From: CAMDHY01 sp046156265
GTDB lineage: Bacteria > Pseudomonadota > Alphaproteobacteria > Rhizobiales > Segnochrobactraceae
Assembly (NCBI RefSeq): GCF_046156265.1
Contig: NZ_JAWDIR010000043.1
Span: forward strand, 248,001 to 312,000
Length of the DNA: 64,000 nucleotides
Direction of reading: 5' to 3'
Shown: positions 58,540 through 64,000 of the stretch, in pieces
Numbering within the stretch: the first letter of the stretch is position 1
Layout: every line of letters begins with the position of its first letter
Translations under genes and position numbers: made by a program
The notes under the pieces: generated by a model
Told to the model about the DNA's origin: nothing
What the model saw: the letters and a program-made list of their open reading frames with translations, nothing else
The model's database searches: none

Positions 58540-59111
58540 CGCTCGAGATCCTCGATCGGGGTGTCGGAAAGGTTGGCGAGTTGGGCGCGCACCAGGCGGT
58601 CGAGGGTGGCGTAGGCGGCGGCCGGTTCGGCGCCGAGGTCGGCGGCGAGGGCGGCCGATGCCGGGCCGATCCAGCCGATCCACGCATCCCGCTCGGCCCG
58701 GGCGCGGGTGAAGGTCTCGCGCTCGACGGCTTCGCGGTCGACGAGCTGGCCACGGTCCACGGCGAGCTTCAGCGTCTCCCGCTCGGCGCGCACCCGGTTC
58801 AGCTCGGCCGTGGCACCGCGGGGGGCGGAGCCGTCGCCAATCGGCGCCTGCACCGTCGCCTTCCGGCGGGCGGGATCGGTGTTGTCCTCGTACCAGGCGA
58901 GCGCCTCGTTCAGGTCGACGCGGCCGTTCGGCAGCACCGGCAGGCCGCGGTTCACGAAGTGCGACACGCGCCCGGCCGTCACGCCGAGGCGCTTCGCCAG
59001 CTCGCCTTTGCTGATCGACGCGCCGCCACGCGCCGCCGCCGGCGGCTCGCCGAACAGTCCACCCGGAATAGTATTCTCCGCCGCGGCGCCCACTTGACTG
59101 TTAAACCCCAT
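58536..59111 (-). CDS. Terminase small subunit, Nu1-like, 191 aa
   Basis: An N-terminal Gly/Ala-rich tail is followed by a winged helix, ISKGELAKRLGVTAGRVSHFVNRGLPVLPNGRVDLNEALAWYEDN, as in Nu1-type small terminases that bind the pac or cos DNA. The helical rest (ELNRVRAERETLKLAVDRGQLVDREAVERETFTRARAERDAWIGW) is the oligomerisation part. Start at 59111 has no strong ribosome site; upstream is a short AT-rich patch (near 59112-59130) that may be a promoter. It overlaps the large subunit by ATGA. Confidence 0.87.
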   Translation of the reverse strand: MGFNSQVGAAAENTIPGGLFGEPPAAARGGASISKGELAKRLGVTAGRVSHFVNRGLPVLPNGRVDLNEALAWYEDNTDPARRKATVQAPIGDGSAPRGATAELNRVRAERETLKLAVDRGQLVDREAVERETFTRARAERDAWIGWIGPASAALAADLGAEPAAAYATLDRLVRAQLANLSDTPIEDLER

Positions 59112-59223
59112 CCACTTTATGATAAACGGTTGATCTGACTAGCGAAATCCCGGGCTGCTGCGTGCCCGCACCGGGTCAGGGCGGGAAGGACCCGCAGGGG
59201 CGCGGGGCAGGCCCGCCGCCGCC

Positions 59224-59634
59224 TCACGCCCCCTCGCCGGGGCTGGGGGTGAGGGCCGCGAGGGTCCACGTCTCGCTCGACCGCGACTTTGCGAGCTGCC
59301 CGACCACCTCGAAGCGCGCACCCGTCGTCGTCTGCACCACCACGTCGCCGCGGCGAAGCTCGAAGGGGATCGCGCCGAGCGCCAGCTTCAGGCTGCACTC
59401 GCCGGCCATGGTCGGCCGACGGGAGAGGGACTGGGCATCCCAAGCGTTCAGCACGGCCGGTTTCTCCAGGCGCAGCCGCAGCACGGCGCGCTCGACGGTG
59501 GTGACCGGCCGGCTCGTGTCGGGCATCCGCCCGGCATGGTCGTCGACCAATTGGGGATGGATGGCCACCGGCTCGCCGAACGTCGCGAGGACGTTCGGGA
59601 AGGCCATGGCCGCAAGCTCACCGAAGGCTGTCAT
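59224..59634 (-). CDS. Possible head-tail connector (FII-like), 136 aa
   Basis: MTAFGELAAMAFPNVLATFGEPVAIHPQLVDDHAG begins a beta-rich protein with VTTVERAVLRLRLEKPAVLN, LGAIPFELRRGDVVVQTTTGARFEVVGQLAKSRSSETWTLAAL. This pattern (N-terminal helix, then small beta barrel with RRGD near the middle) resembles head-tail adaptor proteins of the FII type, but the match is weak. It stands upstream of the terminase genes, 113 bp away, an unusual place for a connector. The family is uncertain. Confidence 0.5.
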   Translation of the reverse strand: MTAFGELAAMAFPNVLATFGEPVAIHPQLVDDHAGRMPDTSRPVTTVERAVLRLRLEKPAVLNAWDAQSLSRRPTMAGECSLKLALGAIPFELRRGDVVVQTTTGARFEVVGQLAKSRSSETWTLAALTPSPGEGA

Positions 59635-59638
59635 CGCA

Positions 59639-59857
59639 TCACGCTCCCGCACCCACTCGCGCGCCCTCACCCCTCCCTGCGAGGGGGGCAGGCTCTGTGG
59701 GCCTGCCCCCCTCCGTAGGAGGGGGCAACACCCCCCGCTTTTTAAAGTCTAATGAAATCAAGGACTTCCAGAACACCCCCCGCCTCATCTCGAACACCCC
59801 CCGGTCTAATGATTTCAAGGACTTGCAGAACACCCCCCGGTTAGCCGGCTTACACAT
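59639..59857 (-). CDS. Possible coupled small ORF over the repeat array, 72 aa
   Basis: The ATG at 59857 is embedded in the RepA stop (TGATG) and GGAGGAG lies about 5 nt upstream. The frame stays open through all four copies of the repeat at 59727-59839, whose spacings (45, 21 and 36 bp) are all multiples of three, so RGVF recurs four times (e.g. RGVFCKSLKSLD and RGVFWKSLISLD). The end is Pro/Gly/Ala-rich and may be non-coding. It may instead be a chance frame across an origin. No family is recognised. Confidence 0.35.
   Translation of the reverse strand: MCKPANRGVFCKSLKSLDRGVFEMRRGVFWKSLISLDFKKRGVLPPPTEGGRPTEPAPLAGRGEGARVGAGA
59681..59713. repeat. Perfect 13-bp GC inverted repeat next to the repeat array
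   Basis: GAGGGGGGCAGGC at 59681-59693 and its exact complement at 59701-59713 enclose a 7-nt loop. It lies 13 bp from the first repeat of the array. It may be a terminator of the RepA transcript or part of an origin; no T run follows. Confidence 0.55.
59727..59839. repeat. Direct repeats AACACCCCCCG x4, possible iterons
   Basis: Exact copies of AACACCCCCCG start at 59727, 59772, 59793 and 59829. A 24-bp unit that begins TCTAATGA and ends CAG precedes the second and fourth copies (59748-59771 and 59805-59828) with 21 of 24 matches. The array lies just downstream of the RepA-like gene. Iteron arrays next to Rep genes are common at origins, so this could be the element's origin. Confidence 0.55.
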
Positions 59858-61065
59858 CAGGGCTCCTCCCCGCGCTTCTTCGGCTGGTTCGTCTCGGGGT
59901 CGCGCTCGTCTGGAAGGGGCGGCATATCGGCCGGTGCGAGCACCCGACGCCGAGCGTGGCCGGTGCCGAGGATGGCCTCCCGGAGGTCGCGGTTCGCGAT
60001 CATCCTGTGCATCGTGTCTTCCAGCTGCTTACGGTTATACTTCCGCAACTCAGGGTATTGCCTGAGCTTAATCACAGCATATTCCGACGAATGCTTAGAC
60101 GAACTCGGATACACGCCGTTTCGGATGGCAGCTCGAAGAGCTGCGAGGAAGTTCACCTCGATCGTCAAGTCGTCCCACAGACCGCCGGTCTCAGCGGGCG
60201 GGTGATCAGCAAGGAACACGCCGTTGACGTAGCGAAGCCGGATCTCGACGTCGGTGGCAGCGAAGTTGCTCTTCGCGCGCTCGAGGACGCGCAACCGCTT
60301 CACCTCGCCATCGCCGGGGGCGTCTTCATCCTCGGCCCGCCGCAGGTAGAGTGCGGACCGGACAGCGTTCACCCAAGCGTTGGAGCCCGAAGCCGGCCGG
60401 CCATCCTTCATCCCTGACACGCTGGGGTGCCCGATGAGCAGTACCGCGCCGTCCATGTCGACGGCGAGCTTCTGGTGCTGGCGGATGAACCGCGTCACCT
60501 GCTGGCGGTCGATCTCGAGGCCGCCGAAGGTGTCGGCGATCGTGTCGACGATGAGAAGCTGTCCGCCGAACACCTTCAGGACGAAAGCGTGAAGGTGCTT
60601 GGAGAGCTTCGTCTGTTGCGGGTGGCCGGCCTTGTCGAAGGTGAGGAGGAAGGTATCCTCGCCGGCCACGCTCACCCATGCCAGGCGGTCGAAGAGGTCG
60701 GCGAAGTCGATCTCAAGGGCGCGGTTGATGGCGTCCTGCCGGCGCCAGGCCTCCTCGAGGTCATCCTCGGCGAAGAGGTAGACGACTTTGCGTGGCGCGA
60801 TGTCGAGCCCCATGAAGGGCAGCCCGACGGCGGCGCACGTCGCCAGCGTCATCGCGAGGATGCTCTTGCCGGTGCCACCGTCGCCGCTCAGCAGCGTCAC
60901 GGCCTTGTCGGGAATCCAGTCCGGTACGCACCAGCGGCGCGCCGGGATTGGCTTGCCCTGGAGGTCGGCCGGATAGAAGACCGGGAAGTTCTCTGGCACG
61001 TCGGGGCTGAAGCGCTTTGCACCCTGCACGGCGCGGGCGATCGGATTTTCGCCGCTCCCACTCAT
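59857..61065 (-). CDS. RepA-like AAA/RecA-fold ATPase (replicative helicase type), 402 aa
   Basis: Walker A is LLSGDGGTGKSILAMTLA (residues 58-75) and Walker B LLIVDTIADTFGGLEI; VLLIGHPSVSGMKDGRPASGSNAWVNAVRSALYL is the sensor block of RSF1010 RepA-type hexameric helicases. The first 45 residues (PENFPVFYPADLQGKPIPARRWCVPDWIP) are typical of RepA-like proteins encoded by phages and plasmids. The C-terminal third (LRQYPELRKYNRKQLEDTMHRMI) is winged-helix-like, with a lower-GC patch near 60030-60115. It probably drives autonomous replication of the excised element. ATG at 61065 overlaps the small upstream gene. Confidence 0.82.
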   Translation of the reverse strand: MSGSGENPIARAVQGAKRFSPDVPENFPVFYPADLQGKPIPARRWCVPDWIPDKAVTLLSGDGGTGKSILAMTLATCAAVGLPFMGLDIAPRKVVYLFAEDDLEEAWRRQDAINRALEIDFADLFDRLAWVSVAGEDTFLLTFDKAGHPQQTKLSKHLHAFVLKVFGGQLLIVDTIADTFGGLEIDRQQVTRFIRQHQKLAVDMDGAVLLIGHPSVSGMKDGRPASGSNAWVNAVRSALYLRRAEDEDAPGDGEVKRLRVLERAKSNFAATDVEIRLRYVNGVFLADHPPAETGGLWDDLTIEVNFLAALRAAIRNGVYPSSSKHSSEYAVIKLRQYPELRKYNRKQLEDTMHRMIANRDLREAILGTGHARRRVLAPADMPPLPDERDPETNQPKKRGEEP

Positions 61066-61247
61066 GCCGCGCGCTCCATCCGGCGGGCGAGGCTCATCAG
61101 CTCGGAGGCGATGTCGTCCTTCTCGGCGTAGATCCTCTCAGGCGAGGCGCGCAGTGGGTCCGGGAGGCGACGCACCCGGTATGCTAGGTCACGCAGCTCA
61201 CCGGCCGCGGTTGCACGGGTGGTTGTACTCACAGCGGTCGTCACCAC
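61062..61247 (-). CDS. Small protein upstream of RepA, 61 aa
   Basis: MVTTAVSTTTRATAAGELRDLAYRVRRLPDPLRASPERIYAEKDDIASELMSLARRMERAA is an amphipathic helical protein. Its stop overlaps the RepA start (ATGA). It is the first gene at the right end and lies behind the probable arm sites and attR. No family is recognised; a replication accessory or regulator is plausible from context only. Confidence 0.6.
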   Translation of the reverse strand: MVTTAVSTTTRATAAGELRDLAYRVRRLPDPLRASPERIYAEKDDIASELMSLARRMERAA

Positions 61248-61267
61248 CCGAACTCCTTTCGGTGTCC

Positions 61268-61291
61268 GGTGGCGAAACGGAGTGAAACACC
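61268..61291. promoter_or_regulatory. Probable integrase arm-type sites (right)
   Basis: GGTGGCGAAAC (61268-61278) and GTGAAACACC (61282-61291) are the reverse complement of GTTTCGCCACC and GGTGTTTCAC inside attL (42941-42966), with slightly different spacing. They lie about 47 bp from attR. They may also be operators for the rightmost promoter. Confidence 0.55.
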
Positions 61292-61337
61292 TTCAACCTA
61301 CCCGCGACTTACCCTTTTGTTCTCAAGGGTTTGTCGG

Positions 61338-61386
61338 AGCCTTCTAAGCTGTTGGTCGCAGGTTCGAATCCTGCCGGGGTCACCAA
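61338..61386. repeat. Right attachment site (attR), 49 bp
   Basis: Identical to 42859-42907. It is the original 3' part of tRNA-Arg displaced by the insertion and cannot form a tRNA because the 5' half is missing. Confidence 0.95.
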
Positions 61387-61583
61387 TACGGCGCTGGTTG
61401 TGCTGTTTCCCGCAGGCAGCGTCCGTACGCTTCGTGGGCGCCCGCGGGATCACGGGAGGGGGCCGCATTCAGCCAGAGAAGCGCGTCGCGCAGGCTTTCC
61501 CCAACTCTTGCGAGTGTCCAGGGACTCGCGGACAATGCCGCAGTCGGCAAATGATGACGCCCGACGACTGCGGGATGGGGCTC

Positions 61584-61964
61584 ATGAAGGGACTTCTGGT
61601 AGCGATCTTCGGCCTTGCCGCCGTGCTTTCCGTCACGACGAACGCACACGCCTGGGGTGCCTTCGCTGCAGGACAGAAAGAGTTCGGATGGGGAATGGCG
61701 TACAACTACGGCTCTAAGAATGACGCGATCAGCAAGGCGCTCCAGCTCTGTCGGAGGAACGGCGAGCGCTGCAAGCTCATCACGACGTTCCGTTCGCAGT
61801 GGGCAGGTCTCGCGGTCGGAAAGGTGGACCGCAACACCTCGGCGTGGGGATTTGCGAAGGGAAAGTCCCAAAAGAAGGTGAGGGACGAAGCCCTTCGCCA
61901 ATGCCGGATTGTCGGTGGCCGGAACTGCAAGATCGAATTCCTTGAGTTCGACAAGACGAATTAG
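61584..61964 (+). CDS. Secreted DUF4189-family protein, 126 aa
   Basis: Start at 61584 gives a clean signal peptide (MKGLLVAIFGLAAVLSVTTNAHA). The mature part is DUF4189-like: WGAFAAGQKEFGWGMAYNYGSKNDAISKALQLCRRNGERCKLITTF, then ARGLAV-type segment GLAVGKVDRNTSAWGFAKG and ALRQCRIVGGRNCKIEFLEF. Four cysteines probably form two disulfides. The domain is exported and of unknown function. A second ATG 9 nt upstream gives three extra residues. It is the first gene right of attR. Confidence 0.82.
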   Translation: MKGLLVAIFGLAAVLSVTTNAHAWGAFAAGQKEFGWGMAYNYGSKNDAISKALQLCRRNGERCKLITTFRSQWAGLAVGKVDRNTSAWGFAKGKSQKKVRDEALRQCRIVGGRNCKIEFLEFDKTN

Positions 61965-62041
61965 CGCCGCTTGCGCCGCGCCGAACGCGGGTCGGATCCG
62001 CATCGGCCATGTGGCGCCGTCGGTGCGGCCGGACGGGCGCG

Positions 62042-63136
62042 TCAGTTCGATTGGGCCGTCCCGATGCCTGGTGTATCCGCGCTGGGACCGCGCTCCGGCA
62101 TCAGCGCAACGGGCGCGCCGCGGCGCGCTTCGCGGAAGGTGACGAGGCGACGTTCTCCCTCGTCCCAGAGCGCCAGGCGGACGGTGGACAGGCTGCGCCA
62201 CAAGGTGAGCCGGCCGATGCTGCGCAGTTCCGGAAAGTCGCGGAGCACCTCGGGCAGGCGGTAACAGGGGATGCGGCTCGCCAGGTGATGCACCTGATGG
62301 ACGCCGATGTTCGCGGTGAACCAGGCGAGCGGGGCGGGAAGATCGTAGTGCGAGCTGCCGTGGAGCGCCGCCGCGTGGACGTTCCAGGTTTGCGCGTCGT
62401 CCCACTGTGTGCCTTCGAACTGGTGCTGCACGTAGAACAGCCACACGCCGATCGCGGCGCCGATCAGCAGGATCGGCAGGTGGACGAACAGAACCGGACC
62501 GATGCCGAAAGCCCACATCAATAGACCCAAGGCGCCGATGATCGCGGCGTTCGTCGTCATCGTGCTGACCCACGGCGCCCAGCCCTTGCGCATGAAGCCG
62601 AGGGGCAGGCGGTGCTGCAGCAGGAAGAGATAGGGCGGGCCGAGGCCGAACATCACGACGGGGTGGCGGTAGAGCCGGTAGCGCAGTCGCCCGAAGCGTG
62701 AGAGCGCCGCATATTCGCGCACCGTCAGCGTCGTGACGTCGCCGATGCCGCGACGGTCGAGGTTGCCGGCGCCAGCGTGGTGGATCGCATGGCTACGGCG
62801 CCACAGGTCATAAGGGGTCATGGTGAGGACCCCGAGGACGCGGCCGGTCCAGTCGTTCGCCCAGCGCGCCGGGAAGAACGAGCCGTGACCGCAGTCGTGG
62901 GCGATCATGAACAGCCGCACCAGCAGCCCCGCCGCCGGCAGCGACAGGATGGCGACGAGCCACCAGAGCCCGAGATCGAGCAGCGTCAGCATGGCCGCCC
63001 ACAGCAGTGCGAACGGCACCAGGGTGACGGCCAGTTCGAAGATGCTGCGGCCGGCGCGCGGCTCGCGATAGGCCCGCAGGACACGCGACCAGTCGCGGGC
63101 GCCGGCAACGGCCGAGCTTTGTTCCTGAACCGACAT
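62042..63136 (-). CDS. Membrane fatty acid desaturase, 364 aa
   Basis: The three histidine boxes of di-iron acyl desaturases are present: HDCGHGS (residues 80-86), HAIHHAGAGN (HxxHH, 116-120) and HQVHHL near residue 300. Four to five hydrophobic helices surround them. The sequence is closest in style to delta-12-type acyl-lipid desaturases. It introduces a double bond in membrane fatty acids, using a ferredoxin or cytochrome donor encoded elsewhere. Start at 63136 was chosen over an upstream in-frame ATG because of chain length and the conserved start; the ribosome site is weak. Confidence 0.9.
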   Translation of the reverse strand: MSVQEQSSAVAGARDWSRVLRAYREPRAGRSIFELAVTLVPFALLWAAMLTLLDLGLWWLVAILSLPAAGLLVRLFMIAHDCGHGSFFPARWANDWTGRVLGVLTMTPYDLWRRSHAIHHAGAGNLDRRGIGDVTTLTVREYAALSRFGRLRYRLYRHPVVMFGLGPPYLFLLQHRLPLGFMRKGWAPWVSTMTTNAAIIGALGLLMWAFGIGPVLFVHLPILLIGAAIGVWLFYVQHQFEGTQWDDAQTWNVHAAALHGSSHYDLPAPLAWFTANIGVHQVHHLASRIPCYRLPEVLRDFPELRSIGRLTLWRSLSTVRLALWDEGERRLVTFREARRGAPVALMPERGPSADTPGIGTAQSN

Positions 63137-63426
63137 CGCCGTCACGCTCCGCCGGGGACGGGCAGGCGCCACGCCTCTCGGGTGGATCGCCGCGCCCTCG
63201 GTCAAACTGAGGAAAACAAAATGGCCCAACGGCCGCTCATCGCCGATGAGGGCGCAAAATCCAGACCGTCCGGCGTTCAGTAACCAATGAAGCCGGGGCG
63301 CTTAAAGTTGCAGATCATCCTGGCGATTTACATACATCCGAAACGTCCCGAGAATGAGGCGACAACTCGGCGGCGGGACGAACGAGGTTCGCAGCCGCGG
63401 GCGGCTTCGGGAGAGCGGCTTCGACG

Positions 63427-64000
63427 TCAGCGTGGAACGAGCCGGAGGATCTCGGCCGAATTCTCGTCGGTGCCGAGGTAGACGGCACCGTCCGGCCCCA
63501 CCGTCACGGCCCGGATGCGCTGGCCGCGCTCCGTCAGGAAGCGCTGCTCGCGAACCACACGGCCGTCCTCCAGGTCGATACGCACGAGGCCCGTGGCCGT
63601 GAGGCCGCCGATCAGCAGGTCCCCGCGCCACTTGCGGAAGCCGCGGCCATTATAGAAGGCCATGCCCCCGGGCGCGATCACCGGCGTCCAGTGGCGGATG
63701 GAGTTCACCATGCCGGGCGCCCGGTGTCTCCCCGTGCCGACGGGGGAGCCGTCGTAGTTCACCCCCCAGGAGACGACGGGCCAACCATAGTTGCGGCCCT
63801 TGCGGATGACGTTGAGCTCATCGCCGCCGAGCGGGCCGTGCTCCACCGCGTAGAGCCGGTCGCTGGAGGGATCGAAGGCGAGGCCCTGGGGGTTGCGATG
63901 CCCATAGCTCCAGATCGCCGGATCGATGCCCTGCGCGCCCACAAAGGGGTTGTCGTCGGGCACGGACCCGTCACCGTGCAGGCGGACGATCTTGCCGACG
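63427..64000 (-). CDS. PQQ-dependent sugar dehydrogenase-like protein (YliI type), 5'-truncated by window edge
   Basis: The frame is open to the window end, so the start and signal peptide lie beyond 64000. The visible 190 residues show GKIVRLHGDGSVPDDNPF, then WSYGHRNPQGLAFDPSSDRLYAVEHGPLGGDELNVI, a Gly/Tyr-rich YGWPVVSWG and IRHWTPVIAPGGMAFYNG. These are the beta-propeller blades of soluble aldose/glucose dehydrogenases (GDH-B/Asd), including the catalytic His in SYGHRNPQG. It ends VYLGTDENSAEILRLVPR. It would oxidise aldoses in the periplasm. Confidence 0.9.
   Translation of the reverse strand, partial: VGKIVRLHGDGSVPDDNPFVGAQGIDPAIWSYGHRNPQGLAFDPSSDRLYAVEHGPLGGDELNVIRKGRNYGWPVVSWGVNYDGSPVGTGRHRAPGMVNSIRHWTPVIAPGGMAFYNGRGFRKWRGDLLIGGLTATGLVRIDLEDGRVVREQRFLTERGQRIRAVTVGPDGAVYLGTDENSAEILRLVPR

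Larger units (their letters stand above)
42859..61386. mobile_element. Integrated phage-related element (capsid-forming satellite or compact prophage), 18.5 kb
   Basis: The element is bounded by the perfect 49-bp att repeats. Nearly all genes read on the minus strand. From right to left they encode a small protein, RepA-like ATPase, small phage proteins, terminase small and large subunits, tail assembly chaperone, tape measure, baseplate V, gpZ-like, several unknown proteins, portal, protease-capsid fusion, gpW, an AlpA/excisionase-like protein and integrase. One gene (51479) reads on the plus strand. No sheath, tube, baseplate wedge, fibre, lysis or CI repressor gene is seen. The size and this gene set fit capsid-forming phage satellites, except for the tape measure and baseplate genes; a reduced prophage is the alternative. 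Confidence 0.85.

Noticed and set aside
59117..59223. Coding sequence between terminase small subunit and the FII-like gene
   Set aside because: The only frames are short, Pro/Arg-rich and lack ribosome sites.
59727..59839. CRISPR array
   Set aside because: The repeats are too short and unevenly spaced and no Cas gene is near. No CRISPR array was seen elsewhere in the window.
61338..61386. Second tRNA-Arg
   Set aside because: Only the anticodon-to-CCA part is present, without acceptor 5' strand or D arm. It is the attR remnant.
42859..61386. Gene transfer agent or insertion-sequence element
   Set aside because: Perfect att repeats, integrase and a Rep protein indicate a mobile phage-type element. 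GTA clusters are not flanked by att sites, and no transposase was found.
61269..61583. Open frame that runs from inside the element through attR into the DUF4189 gene
   Set aside because: The part before 61575 includes tRNA-derived sequence and no conserved residues. The signal peptide begins at 61584.

Overview
The window is GC-rich chromosomal DNA, densely coding, with many GTG and TTG starts and ATGA, GTGA or TTGA stop/start overlaps. A stand-alone NDUFS4-type complex I accessory subunit, a double cold-shock-domain protein, glutathione-dependent formaldehyde detoxification, a MipA/OmpV porin-like protein, SpoIIE/RsbW-type partner switching and a protease-capsid fusion phage gene all point to an alphaproteobacterium, most likely of the order Hyphomicrobiales. 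The order is an inference from gene content.

Region 1 (1-12353) is a signalling and transport cluster. It holds a PAS-class III nucleotide cyclase (cut at the window edge), a sensor-HAMP-SpoIIE phosphatase, and four divergently arranged membrane proteins that share a similar N-terminal periplasmic sensor region. In two of these the sensor is fused to a polytopic MFS-like transporter. They are followed by an ABC-type substrate-binding protein without permease or ATPase, a GNAT acetyltransferase, an alanine racemase and an RsbW-type ATPase.

Region 2 (12500-28100) is housekeeping and envelope: a PPP phosphatase, HdeD, a MOSC protein, TrmO, a MipA-like protein, a glycosyltransferase-sulfotransferase fusion, a DnaJ/CbpM pair, two paralogous large MscS channels on either side of a secreted Ntn hydrolase, a zinc alcohol dehydrogenase and a host-attachment-family protein. 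Region 3 (27372-37000) is catabolic. A LacI regulator with two matching operators controls a hydratase and an oxidoreductase-cupin pair. Next come the frmR-frmA-fghA operon behind clustered TACCCC/GGGGTA boxes and a three-subunit molybdenum hydroxylase. Region 4 (37355-42906) carries tRNA-Glu, glyoxalase I, a sirtuin overlapping an FAD oxidoreductase, a cold-shock protein, a DUF192 protein, tRNA-Pro, the NDUFS4 homologue and tRNA-Arg(UCU).

Region 5 (42859-61386) is an integrated element of about 18.5 kb, bounded by a perfect 49-bp direct repeat of the 3' part of tRNA-Arg. It has integrase and an AlpA/excisionase-like protein next to the tRNA, a RepA-type ATPase at the far end, both terminase subunits, portal, protease-capsid fusion, gpW and FII-like connector candidates, a tail assembly chaperone with a canonical -1 slippery heptamer, an 876-residue tape measure, a gpZ-like protein and baseplate protein V. 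I find no tail sheath, tube, baseplate wedge, fibre, lysis or CI-type repressor gene. The gene set resembles a capsid-forming satellite or a compact, rearranged prophage. The structural genes look intact, and tail genes sit between terminase and head genes. This is the most interesting part of the window.

Region 6 (61387-64000) returns to host DNA: a secreted DUF4189 protein, a fatty acid desaturase and a PQQ-type sugar dehydrogenase cut by the window end.
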